11,662 bases of DNA, taken from Psychromonas sp. GTDB lineage: Bacteria; Pseudomonadota; Gammaproteobacteria; Enterobacterales; Psychromonadaceae. A model generated the notes under the pieces. That model saw only the letters and a program-made list of their open reading frames with translations, searched no databases and had not been told where the DNA came from. Shown piece by piece: positions 1 through 7,061 of the stretch (positions within the stretch are counted from its first letter, which is position 1; each line of letters starts with the position of its first letter). Location of the stretch: contig JAGLDN010000080.1 of NCBI GenBank assembly GCA_023145575.1, positions 1 to 11,662 on the forward strand. The letters are read 5' to 3'. The position numbers were made by a program, and so were the translations under genes.

Positions 1-199
1 CCAAGGTAGTTGACGTCTGATATAACAACGCGCCTTGGTAGTAGTAGCTTTCCCTGCAAGGCGCAAGCTAGAAAACCAAGACTGCGTTACAATAATCTAA
101 AAGTGAACAACAATTACCTAATATTGTGCCTAGTGCTGATCATCGAGCTAGAGCCTGACAAAGCATTTTCACGCCACATGGGTATATATTTAGCAGTTA
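1..199. other. Unassigned edge region with short dyad repeats
   Basis: No gene is recognised here. An open frame at 10-210 on the plus strand would encode 66 residues, but it has no recognisable domain and its end runs into the 3' end of glpX on the other strand. Several short inverted repeats crowd the first 70 bases: CCAAGG at 1-6 with CCTTGG at 33-38, GCGCCTTG at 30-37 with CAAGGCGC at 57-64, and TAGCTT at 45-50 with AAGCTA at 65-70. These arms overlap, so the hairpins are mutually exclusive. The stretch could be the end of a dispersed intergenic repeat or a decayed mobile element, but the window edge prevents a decision. Confidence 0.3.
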
Positions 200-1207
200 T
201 TACAGGATAAGATCTTGCAGTTTAGGATCTTTTCTGTTTAAGCAATGAGTTGATTTAATGCGACGTATGGTTCGTGATCTTCCACGGATCAGTAAAGTTT
301 CTGTCGTTGCTAAATTCCCATCATGGCGAACACCTTCAACTAAATCGCCCAATGTTATGCCTGTTGCAGAGAATAATATATTATCATTCTTAACTAAATC
401 GTCTAAATTCAAAACGCTATTCACAGATATACCAGCGACCTCACAGCGGGCGATTTCATTCTCTCCCTTTGCAATATTTTCTGCTGTTGCCCCTTTAACC
501 ATTTGATGCGGTAATAATCGCGCTTGCATATTACCATCTAAAGCTCGTACAACTGCGGCGGATATCACACCTTCAGGCGCCCCCCCGACACAATAAACTA
601 AATCAATTTGATTATCAGACATACATGCAAATACTGACAGGGCGACATCACCATCTGGAATAGCAAACACACGGACACCTAACCCTTGCACTTTTTTGAT
701 CATGCTCTCATGACGTGGTTTGGCAAGAGTTGCTAATGTCAAATTTTCCAATGATTTACCAAGTGCGCGAGCAATTGCATTGAGGTTTTCTTCAAGCGAC
801 AATGATAAATCAAGCGCATGTTTGGCATGTGTGCCAACAATGAGTTTTTCCATGTACATATCAGGCGCGCGTAAGAAAGCACCCTTTTCACCAACTGCTA
901 ACACTGCAAGCGCATTTGATTGACCCATTGCAGTCATTCGCGTCCCTTCAATGGGATCAACTGCTATGTCAACGGCTTCACCACCGCAACCTACCTTTTC
1001 ACCAATATAAAGCATTGGGGCTTCGTCTATTTCTCCTTCACCAATAACAATCTCACCATCAATATTTATTTTATCAAAAGCAATGCGCATTGCTTCAACT
1101 GCGGCGGCATCGGCAAGATTTTTATCACCACGACCTACCCATTTAAACCCAGCTAATGCAGCAGCTTCAGTTACGCGAGAAAATTCAAATGCTAATTCAC
1201 GTTTCAT
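200..1207 (-). CDS. glpX: Fructose-1,6-bisphosphatase class II
   Basis: The 335-residue protein matches the E. coli GlpX length (336) and aligns along its whole length from memory. The enzyme removes the 1-phosphate of fructose-1,6-bisphosphate in gluconeogenesis, in the cytoplasm, and is metal dependent. Visible family signatures are the N-terminal ALAGFKWVGRGDKN segment, the acidic metal-binding stretch GEGEIDEAPMLYIGEKVG, the phosphatase motif DPIEGT, AIPDGDV, GGAPEGV and the C-terminal RTIRRI segment. The start is supported by AAGGA seven bases before the ATG. It lies 72 bp downstream of pabA in the same direction, so the two may share a transcript. It is not next to glpF/glpK as in enteric bacteria. 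No clear terminator was seen downstream before the window edge. Confidence 0.95.
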   Translation of the reverse strand: MKRELAFEFSRVTEAAALAGFKWVGRGDKNLADAAAVEAMRIAFDKINIDGEIVIGEGEIDEAPMLYIGEKVGCGGEAVDIAVDPIEGTRMTAMGQSNALAVLAVGEKGAFLRAPDMYMEKLIVGTHAKHALDLSLSLEENLNAIARALGKSLENLTLATLAKPRHESMIKKVQGLGVRVFAIPDGDVALSVFACMSDNQIDLVYCVGGAPEGVISAAVVRALDGNMQARLLPHQMVKGATAENIAKGENEIARCEVAGISVNSVLNLDDLVKNDNILFSATGITLGDLVEGVRHDGNLATTETLLIRGRSRTIRRIKSTHCLNRKDPKLQDLIL

Positions 1208-1279
1208 TTTGTAATCCTTTTATCTTAAATATTGATCATCATATTGACCAATTTGCTTTACCCACTGATCATCTTTACA

Positions 1280-1846
1280 TCACATGGATATAAAGTTATT
1301 AAGTAGCGCCAATCCTTGCTCTGACATGATGCTTTCAGGATGAAATTGTACGCCTTCAATCTGTAGTGTTTTATGCCTAATTGCCATTATTTCATTGTTG
1401 TTTAATACGCTTGCTGAAACATCAAAACAACTTGGTAATGATTTAGGATCAACAACTAAACTGTGATACCTTGTGATATTAAGTGGATTGCTTAAGCCTT
1501 GAAAAACGCCTTTCCCATCATGTGAGATCAGTGAATTTTTGCCATGCATCACTTTTTTTGCTCGCACAACCTCACCACCAAAAACTTGTGCAATGCATTG
1601 ATGACCTAAACAAACACCGAGTATGGGTATTGTACCCCCAAAACGCTCAATCACAGAGAGAGAAATGCCCGCATCATCAGGAGTACACGGACCTGGTGAG
1701 ATAACTAAATAATCAGGGTTTATATCTGCTATTTCTTTTAAATTAATAAGATCATTGCGCTTTATAATAATATCTTGCTTTAATTCACTAAAATATTGCA
1801 CTAAATTATAGGTAAAAGAGTCATAATTATCGATCATTAATAGCAT
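1280..1846 (-). CDS. pabA: Aminodeoxychorismate synthase glutamine amidotransferase subunit (PabA)
   Basis: This class I glutamine amidotransferase supplies ammonia from glutamine to the chorismate-using partner PabB, giving 4-amino-4-deoxychorismate for folate. The 188-residue protein carries the nucleophile Cys79 in GVCLGHQ, and His169 and Glu171 in FHPES. The start region MLLMIDNYDSFTYN and the segments KVMHGK and TRYHSLVV resemble E. coli PabA (187 residues) closely. The frame stays open to 1894, adding 16 residues that do not belong to the family. I chose the ATG at 1846 because it aligns with E. coli and has GAGG upstream. The close paralogue TrpG is the main alternative; no trpE, pabB or pabC is in the window to decide. 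It is divergent from the YfcH-like gene. Confidence 0.9.
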   Translation of the reverse strand: MLLMIDNYDSFTYNLVQYFSELKQDIIIKRNDLINLKEIADINPDYLVISPGPCTPDDAGISLSVIERFGGTIPILGVCLGHQCIAQVFGGEVVRAKKVMHGKNSLISHDGKGVFQGLSNPLNITRYHSLVVDPKSLPSCFDVSASVLNNNEIMAIRHKTLQIEGVQFHPESIMSEQGLALLNNFISM

Positions 1847-1877
1847 GAATACAGTGCCCTCAACATAAAGTATCACT

Positions 1878-1890
1878 CTATCATTGATAG
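1878..1890. promoter_or_regulatory. Inverted repeat between divergent pabA and yfcH-like gene
   Basis: CTATCA at 1878-1883 and TGATAG at 1885-1890 form a 6-bp dyad around one base, inside the 85-bp gap between the two divergent start codons. TTGATA at 1884-1889 could act as a -35 element for the rightward gene, but no good -10 lies at the proper distance. A repressor or activator site is possible; a chance dyad in AT-rich DNA is equally possible. Confidence 0.25.
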
Positions 1891-1931
1891 CCATAACACC
1901 TCAATATGCAAATAAATATAAAGGACATTTA

Positions 1932-2834
1932 ATGACTGCAAAAAAAGTACTAATTGTAGGAGGTTCCGGTTTAATTGGTCATGCGCTTTTTCCTTTTTTA
2001 AGTAAGCAAGGATTTAATGTTAAAAAGTTATCTAGGATCCCAACCGCGCAACAACCCTGCTGGAATATTAAGCACAAAACATTTGATTTAAAAGATTTCT
2101 CACAACCAGATATTATCATTAACCTTGCGGGTGAAAATATTGCAGAAGGACGATGGACAAAAAAAAGAAAGCAGGCTCTCTTTGATAGTCGAATTTTAAG
2201 CACAGCACTTCTAGCGCAGCATTTCACTGATCAAAAATTTTCGCCACAACTGTTTATTAACGCCTCTGCAATTGGATTTTATGGTTCAAAAAATTTGATT
2301 TGTGATGAGCAAAGCCCTGCGGGTTATAATTTTCTCAGTAAGTTATCGCATCAATGGGAAAAATCATGCGATCCGCTCCTAGCGACAGAGACCCGCTTGG
2401 TAAAAATACGTACAGGAATTGTGCTCAGCCCAAAGGGTGGCGCATTAGCCAAGATGTTACCTGCCTTTAAACTTGCCGTTGGTGGTAAAATCGGCACAGG
2501 AAAACAAATAATGAGCTGGATTGATTTAACGGATTTTTGTCGAGCGATCCTCTTTATTATTAACACGCAAAGTATACAAGGTGCAATTAATTTAACAGCG
2601 CCAAATCCAGTTTCAAATCAAATCTTTAGCAAGGCTTTAGCACATCAGTTAAGCCGCCCTTGCATATGTCGGATCCCTGTCTTATTAATTAAAATATTGT
2701 TTGGTGAAATGGGAGATGAATTATTACTCTCTGGTTGCGCTGTACAGCCTAAAAAGTTGCTCAATGCTGATTTTAAATTTAAATTTGCAACAATAGAGGA
2801 GTGTTTGGCTAATCAATTAAAGGGCTCTTCATAG
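1932..2834 (+). CDS. yfcH: Epimerase-like NAD(P)-binding protein, YfcH / TIGR01777 family
   Basis: This 300-residue atypical extended short-chain dehydrogenase/reductase is close to E. coli YfcH in length (297). An N-terminal Rossmann fold is shown by the dinucleotide-binding loop GGSGLIG near residue 10. Family hallmarks follow: NLAGENIAEGRW, SAIGFYG, RTGIVLSPKGGAL, MSWIDLTDF and a C-terminal DUF1731-like segment around QPKKLLNADFKF. The substrate of this family is not established, so only a sugar-nucleotide epimerase or oxidoreductase-like role can be given. The frame is open from 1884, but the family start is at 1932, where AAGGA precedes the ATG by seven bases. It is transcribed away from pabA. 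No Rho-independent terminator is evident directly after the stop. Confidence 0.9.
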   Translation: MTAKKVLIVGGSGLIGHALFPFLSKQGFNVKKLSRIPTAQQPCWNIKHKTFDLKDFSQPDIIINLAGENIAEGRWTKKRKQALFDSRILSTALLAQHFTDQKFSPQLFINASAIGFYGSKNLICDEQSPAGYNFLSKLSHQWEKSCDPLLATETRLVKIRTGIVLSPKGGALAKMLPAFKLAVGGKIGTGKQIMSWIDLTDFCRAILFIINTQSIQGAINLTAPNPVSNQIFSKALAHQLSRPCICRIPVLLIKILFGEMGDELLLSGCAVQPKKLLNADFKFKFATIEECLANQLKGSS

Positions 2835-2963
2835 GGCTAGCGAAAGATTCTTATTATCAACCCAAGGATAGTGCACCTGCTGTTCACCACGCCAAAAAAT
2901 CATCAGCACATTGCCAACAGCATCTCTGTGAGACTCTAATGTGTATAAGCATATTATACACAT
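2829..2963 (-). other. 44-codon open frame, possible C-terminal gene remnant
   Basis: On the minus strand an ATG at 2963 opens a 44-codon frame. Its stop codon overlaps the last sense codon of the YfcH-like gene on the other strand. From about residue 9 the translation looks protein-like: SHRDAVGNVLMIFWRGEQQ, then VHYPWVDNKN. It is rich in Trp, charged and hydrophobic residues, unlike random AT-rich translation. There is no Shine-Dalgarno sequence at the ATG, which falls within a 12-bp inverted repeat, and a TAA lies in frame shortly upstream. I read it as a possible leftover 3' end of a lost gene converging on yfcH. I do not recognise the family, and a chance frame is not excluded. Confidence 0.25.
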
Positions 2964-3195
2964 TACATAAAGTATTTGATGTAAATTTTACGCAGAGAAA
3001 TATCTTAATTTAGGGTGTAAGTTGATGTAAATAGCTGTTTCTATTGCTAACTTGAAATGCGAAATTAATTTTTTAAGCAATGAAATAGATTGCCTATTTA
3101 TTGAAATTCATTTTACCTCATTAAACAACACTGCCGTTACCTGAGTAGATCTCGGTAATTTTTTTCGAAGTGATCCTACAGAGTTTCTTTCTGGC
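2835..3195. other. Intergenic stretch, mostly featureless
   Basis: This stretch lies between the YfcH-like gene and the terminator of the CsrB-like RNA. Apart from the minus-strand frame (2829-2963) and the 12-bp inverted repeat (2937-2965), I see no coding frame, tRNA or strong hairpin. Positions 2966-3195 are AT-rich with short T and A runs only. Confidence 0.5.
2937..2965. repeat. Perfect 12-bp inverted repeat with 5-base loop
   Basis: TAATGTGTATAA at 2937-2948 is the exact reverse complement of TTATACACATTA at 2954-2965, separated by GCATA. There is no adjacent T run on either strand, so it is a poor terminator. It could be an operator, a recombination scar or a protein-binding dyad at the boundary of the possible gene remnant. 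Confidence 0.6.
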
Positions 3196-3222
3196 AAAGA
3201 AAAGGGCAACCTAAGTTGCCCT
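3196..3222 (-). terminator. Rho-independent terminator of the CsrB-like RNA
   Basis: On the minus strand AGGGCAAC and GTTGCCCT pair perfectly over 8 bp around a TTAG loop, followed by TTTCTTT. The arms are 3222-3215 and 3210-3203. Orientation and U tract fit termination of minus-strand transcription. Confidence 0.85.
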
Positions 3223-3408
3223 AATTTAGTCCTTTTATCTAAATCCGTGATACATGTTGCTCCCTGCATTACATCCATTTGACCATGCCATTCTAGGCGT
3301 CCTCTTCTCTAATCCTTTGAGTTCATCCCTTTGTATATCCTTACTTGACAAACATCCTGTTTATCATCTTTCTCCTTCCTTAGAGGTGTCCGTCTTCGTC
3401 ATCCTAAC

Positions 3409-3435
3409 AAGTAATAACAATCCTATTTATTACTT
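3409..3435 (-). other. Stem-loop presenting GGA, probable CsrA binding hairpin
   Basis: Within the CsrB-like RNA, AAGTAATAA (3435-3427) pairs with TTATTACTT (3417-3409), leaving the loop ATAGGATTG. GGA exposed in a hairpin loop is the preferred CsrA binding geometry. The stem is a perfect 9 bp in otherwise loosely structured AT-rich sequence. Confidence 0.65.
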
Positions 3436-3527
3436 AAATTTCCATCCTAGAAAAGCGTCCTTTATCAACTTGAGAATTTTCATGATGTTACCTACATCCT
3501 GTAAGTACCTAAACTCTCTTGATGGTT

Positions 3528-3533
3528 ATAATA
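3528..3533 (-). promoter_or_regulatory. Candidate -10 element of the CsrB-like RNA
   Basis: TATTAT on the minus strand matches the sigma-70 -10 consensus at five of six positions and lies about 30 bases before the first GGA motif. No matching -35 is seen, as expected if an activator such as GacA/UvrY is needed. A competing possibility is TTGATT and TATATT about 60 bases further upstream, which would lengthen the RNA. A dyad CACAAGTGTG at 3694-3703 is the nearest candidate upstream activator site, but it does not match the GacA box I know. Confidence 0.3.
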
Positions 3534-3741
3534 CTCTGCTAAGCAACACTTTATTTTAAATAATATAGTTTTTATAGTACCCTAACAACCAATATAAAGC
3601 AAAACCCTTTAAAATCAAGCTGTTGAATAATATTTTATTTCTATTTCTGTAATGATATTTGGTTATTACACGTATACTTAGTAGCCAATGTCGCACAAGT
3701 GTGAATTATTTTCCTAGGAATCAATGTGAAAAAACGTGTTT

Positions 3742-5112
3742 TTATTTACCTATACAAAAACTTGAGAAAACCCTCCCTAATAAATCATCCGAATTAAATG
3801 CACCTGTAATTTCGCTTAAATATTGCTGAGTCAATCGTAACTCCTCTGCAAGAAGTTCACCAGCTTTGTATATTTCAAGTTGAACTTGCCCTTCAATAAG
3901 GTGCTTTTTCGCTTTATCAATTGCTTCTAAATGCCTACACCTTGCCATAAAGGTTCCATTATTCGTACCTTGGTAACCCATAATTTGTTTTAAATGCTGT
4001 TTAAGCGCGTCAACACCTTCACCTGTTTTAGCTGAAATACGATAAACAGGGTGCTTGGGATCGCATGTAACGGAAATTAAAGGCTCTCCAGTTAAATCCG
4101 CTTTATTGCGGACAACTGTTAATCCTACTGATGATGGTAAATGATCGATAAAATCAGGCCAAATTTCACGCGGATCCTCCGATGTGGTGGTGGTTGCATC
4201 AAGTATAAATAAGATACGATCAGCTGTTTTTATTTCGGCCCAAGCCCTCTCTATACCAATTTTTTCAACCTGATCCGCACCTTCGCGTAGGCCTGCTGTA
4301 TCTATAATATGTAATGGCATCCCGTCGATATGAATATGCTCGCGCATTACATCACGCGTTGTACCTGCAACTTCAGTGACAATAGCTCTTTCTCTTCCGA
4401 CCAGGTTATTTAATAAGCTCGATTTACCTGCATTTGGTCGTCCAGCAATAACCACATTCATACCATTTCTTAAAATGGCACCTTGCTTGGCTTGATCTTT
4501 AACTGAATCTAAATTTTTAATAATTTGTTTTAAATCATTTGAAACTTTCCCATCACAAAGAAAGTCAACCTCTTCTTCAGGGAAGTCGATTGCAGCTTCA
4601 ACATAAATTCGTAATTGGATAAGACTTTCAACCAACGTATATATTTTTTGTGAAAATTCACCCTGTAATGAGTGAAAGGCACTTTTAGCTGCCTGCTCTG
4701 ACGTTGCCTCAATTAAATCTGATATTGCTTCGGCTTGTGTTAAATCAAGCTTATCATTTAGAAATGCACGCTCTGAAAATTCTCCAGCATTTGCAAGCCG
4801 AACGTTTTTAATCGTTAAAATAGCCTTGATAAGCAGATCCATAACGACAGGCCCGCCATGCCCTTGAAGCTCTAAAACATCTTCTCCAGTATATGAGTGA
4901 GGGGCTTTAAAGAATAGTGCAATGCCTTGATCGAGAGTTTCATTATTTTGATCTGTAAAAGGTAGGTATATTGCATAACGTACTTTAGGCAGTTTACCTA
5001 AAATCAGTTCTGCAACAACTTTAACATCGGGGCCTGATACGCGAATAACGCCAATACCACCAAGTCCAATAGCAGTTGCTTGTCCAACAATGGTATCTGT
5101 TACTTCATTCAT
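3742..5112 (-). CDS. mnmE: tRNA modification GTPase MnmE
   Basis: With MnmG, MnmE installs the aminomethyl or carboxymethylaminomethyl group on wobble uridine 34 of certain tRNAs, using methylene-tetrahydrofolate and GTP. The 456 residues match the usual length (454 in E. coli). The N-terminal folate-binding domain (about 1-120) includes LDQGIALFF and GEDVLELQGHGG. The inserted G domain has GRPNAGKSS from Gly224 (Lys230), GTTRD, DTAGLR, NKAD and SAKTG. The C terminus ends FCIGK, with the conserved Cys453. It follows yidC in the same direction, as in many gammaproteobacteria, but a terminator lies between, so it probably has its own promoter. The CsrB-like RNA follows it after about 220 bp. 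The partner mnmG is not in the window. Confidence 0.97.
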   Translation of the reverse strand: MNEVTDTIVGQATAIGLGGIGVIRVSGPDVKVVAELILGKLPKVRYAIYLPFTDQNNETLDQGIALFFKAPHSYTGEDVLELQGHGGPVVMDLLIKAILTIKNVRLANAGEFSERAFLNDKLDLTQAEAISDLIEATSEQAAKSAFHSLQGEFSQKIYTLVESLIQLRIYVEAAIDFPEEEVDFLCDGKVSNDLKQIIKNLDSVKDQAKQGAILRNGMNVVIAGRPNAGKSSLLNNLVGRERAIVTEVAGTTRDVMREHIHIDGMPLHIIDTAGLREGADQVEKIGIERAWAEIKTADRILFILDATTTTSEDPREIWPDFIDHLPSSVGLTVVRNKADLTGEPLISVTCDPKHPVYRISAKTGEGVDALKQHLKQIMGYQGTNNGTFMARCRHLEAIDKAKKHLIEGQVQLEIYKAGELLAEELRLTQQYLSEITGAFNSDDLLGRVFSSFCIGK

Positions 5113-5163
5113 TCATTTTTACCTATAATAAATTTAGAAGCATTGGTAAAATGGATATACGCT

Positions 5164-5185
5164 CATTGCACCTTAAGATGCAATG
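5164..5185. repeat. 7-bp stem-loop in the mnmE leader
   Basis: CATTGCA at 5164-5170 pairs with TGCAATG at 5179-5185 across an 8-base spacer. It lies about 50 bases upstream of the mnmE start. No T run follows on either strand, so it is not a standard terminator; its role is unknown. Confidence 0.35.
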
Positions 5186-5223
5186 TACGGTGCGTGCTCG
5201 AAATCAGAAGTAGGTCACGACAC

Positions 5224-5262
5224 AAAACCTATCAATGATTAGTGCAGATAATCGTTGATAGG
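5224..5262 (-). terminator. Rho-independent terminator after yidC
   Basis: CCTATCAATGATTA at 5228-5241 pairs with TAATCGTTGATAGG at 5249-5262, giving a 14-bp stem with a single G-U pair and a 7-base loop. On the minus strand it is followed by TTTTGTGT. It lies 76 bp beyond the yidC stop codon and would end the rpmH-rnpA-yidD-yidC transcript before mnmE. The U tract is short, so termination may be partial. Confidence 0.65.
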
Positions 5263-5337
5263 CAAATATTCACTTCGATTTTCCATCCGAGTTATCTCTG
5301 AAAACATCTTGAGGTACTTGAAGATCTCTTTTTTATA

Positions 5338-7026
5338 TTATTTATCTTTAGCTTTATTGGTTAATTTTGGTGTTCCAATGCCTTGTCTTTCAATTTGGCG
5401 AAAAATAACCTTCTGTTGAATAAGGGTTACAATATTACTCACTAAATAATAAAGCACCAGACCTGCCGGAAACCATAGGAAGAAAAAGGTGAAAAGAACA
5501 GGCATAAGCTTCATTATTTTCTGTTGCATTGGATCTTGCACCGTTGCAGGAGACATTTGTTGAATGAAAAACATGCTAACTCCCATTAAAATTGGCAATA
5601 TATAATAGGGATCTTGCACAGATAAATCTTGGATCCATAGAATAAATGGCGCGTGACGCAGTTCTACCGCTTCCATTAAAGACCAATATAGCGCTATGAA
5701 AATTGGCATTTGTAAAAAGATAGGTAAACAACCCCCTAATGGATTGACCTTCTCTTTTTTATAGAGCTCCATGGTTGCTTTTGACATTTTTTGCTTATCG
5801 TCACCATAACGATCTCGCAACGATTTAATTTTAGGTTGAAGTAAGCGCATTTTTGCCATTGACGTGTATTGCGCTTTTGTTAATGGGTATAATGCACCTT
5901 TTATCGTAAAGGTAATTAAAATAATCGCCAACCCCCAGTTGCCAACAATACCGTGGAAAAACCGCAATAATTTAAATAATGGCTGAGCAATAAACCATAA
6001 CCAGCCATAATCAACAGTTAAATCCAAATGTTTAGCGGCAGCTGCCATTTTAGATTGTAATTTCGGACCAACCCAAAGTTTTGTTGATATCTGAGTGATG
6101 CTATTTCCCTTAATCGTTTTGATTGGCGCTTTAAAACCAATCGTTGCATCTGTGCCTCGAATAATATTACTGTAAAATTGATTCGTTTCATTTGTCGCAG
6201 GGATCCAAGCGGAGACAAAGTAATGCTGTAGCATTGCAACCCAACCCCCTTTAGTTGTTTCTTTTAATGGCGTCTCTTTCATTTTACTAAATTTATATTT
6301 TTCATAACGAGTCTCAGTTGTTGAATAAGCCCCCCCATGGTAAATAGGCATTGCTAGGTGTCCTTTAGGGCTTTTCATTGTCTCTCTTAACTGACCATAT
6401 AACTGAACATTTAATGGTTTTGAAGAGATGTTTTGAATTTTATAGCTCACATTAACGACATAATCGCCACGCGTTAGCGTAAATGTTTTAGTAAATACAT
6501 TACCATTTTTATCAACAAAACGTAGTGACGTTGACACCTTATTTTGTCCATCTTTCATCACTGCATTTGAATTTGTTGCTGTATAAGTAGGACGACCTTT
6601 GGGGTTTGAGTCAGGCCCTTGCCCAATTAATCCGCTCTGAGCAATATAAGTAAAATTATTTGTTTTGCGTAAAAGATCAAAAGGCTCTTTTGAATGAAGT
6701 GCTTTTGAATATTTGAGTAAATCAGATTTAACAATATCACCACCCTTTAAAGAAATAGATAACCGTAGCGTATCATTTGTTAAAAAAATTGATTTTCCAA
6801 CCTGTACATTCTCTTGAAGTGGCACTTCTTTAACAACGGGTTTCGTTGTTGTAAGAGACGACGCTGGCACATCTTCGTTTTGATTTAACGTTGTAGGATC
6901 AGTCTTAACATCTTGCTTAGTCGTCTGAACTTCAGCGGTTGGTTTGTGGTCAACTTCCCATGCTTGATACAGCAAAAAGCTGACAAAAACGAAGGCAAGT
7001 AAAAGTAAATTTCGTTGTGATTCCAT
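5338..7026 (-). CDS. yidC: Membrane protein insertase YidC
   Basis: YidC inserts inner-membrane proteins alone or with SecYEG. The 562 residues compare with 548 in E. coli. An uncleaved N-terminal membrane segment (about residues 6-22) is followed by the large periplasmic P1 domain typical of Gram-negative YidC, then five C-terminal membrane segments beginning near GNWGLAIILITF. Family landmarks are YPLTKAQYTSMAKMRLLQPK, VNPLGGCLP, DPYYILPILMG, DPMQQKIMK and the FPAGLVLYY region. The positive residue of the hydrophilic groove, Arg366 in E. coli, aligns with Lys376 here, so the charge is kept. The C-terminal tail is short and basic. It starts 35 bp after yidD and is closed by a terminator at 5224-5262. 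The Shine-Dalgarno sequence is weak. Confidence 0.97.
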   Translation of the reverse strand: MESQRNLLLLAFVFVSFLLYQAWEVDHKPTAEVQTTKQDVKTDPTTLNQNEDVPASSLTTTKPVVKEVPLQENVQVGKSIFLTNDTLRLSISLKGGDIVKSDLLKYSKALHSKEPFDLLRKTNNFTYIAQSGLIGQGPDSNPKGRPTYTATNSNAVMKDGQNKVSTSLRFVDKNGNVFTKTFTLTRGDYVVNVSYKIQNISSKPLNVQLYGQLRETMKSPKGHLAMPIYHGGAYSTTETRYEKYKFSKMKETPLKETTKGGWVAMLQHYFVSAWIPATNETNQFYSNIIRGTDATIGFKAPIKTIKGNSITQISTKLWVGPKLQSKMAAAAKHLDLTVDYGWLWFIAQPLFKLLRFFHGIVGNWGLAIILITFTIKGALYPLTKAQYTSMAKMRLLQPKIKSLRDRYGDDKQKMSKATMELYKKEKVNPLGGCLPIFLQMPIFIALYWSLMEAVELRHAPFILWIQDLSVQDPYYILPILMGVSMFFIQQMSPATVQDPMQQKIMKLMPVLFTFFFLWFPAGLVLYYLVSNIVTLIQQKVIFRQIERQGIGTPKLTNKAKDK

Positions 7027-7061
7027 TGCGTTTATAATCTCTATATTAATTAAAGTCTAAT

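Larger units (their letters stand above)
3196..3521 (-). ncRNA. csrB: CsrB/CsrC-family sRNA (CsrA-sequestering RNA)
   Basis: Read on the minus strand, about 326 bases contain 18 GGA trinucleotides between 3499 and 3230, many in the form AGGAT, CAGGATG or AAGGAC; the plus strand has none. GGA is the core of the CsrA (RsmA) binding site, and dense repeats of it are the hallmark of the CsrB, CsrC and RsmY/Z RNAs. One GGA sits in the 9-base loop of a perfect 9-bp stem at 3409-3435. The 3' part contains CAGGGAGCAACA, which resembles the 3' part of E. coli CsrB (369 nt) as I remember it. A strong terminator closes the RNA. Such RNAs titrate CsrA and depend on the GacA/UvrY response regulator; I found no clear GacA box. 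The 5' end is inferred from a TATTAT -10 at 3533-3528, so it may be off by tens of bases. The family call is firm; csrB versus csrC is not decided. Confidence 0.85.

Noticed and set aside
10..210. 66-codon plus-strand open frame at the left edge
   Set aside because: No domain, no convincing ribosome site, overlap with the glpX 3' end, and short dyad repeats in its first part; more likely repeat-derived than a gene.
1847..1894. 16-residue N-terminal extension of PabA
   Set aside because: The extension does not match the family; the ATG at 1846 aligns with E. coli PabA and has a ribosome binding site.
3254..3559. 101-codon plus-strand open frame
   Set aside because: It lies antisense to the CsrB-like RNA. 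Its odd Ser/Pro/Leu-rich composition follows from the complement of repeated GGA motifs, and it has no recognisable domain.
3711..3740. TTCCTAGGAA palindrome and AAAACGTGTTTT dyad after mnmE as a terminator
   Set aside because: The palindrome has no loop and the dyad only a 2-base loop with AT pairs; neither makes a stable terminator.
5107..5116. Tiny ATG-AAT-GAA-TGA frame overlapping the mnmE start
   Set aside because: It arises from the simple ATGAATGAATG repeat; three codons without its own context are not evidence of a leader peptide.
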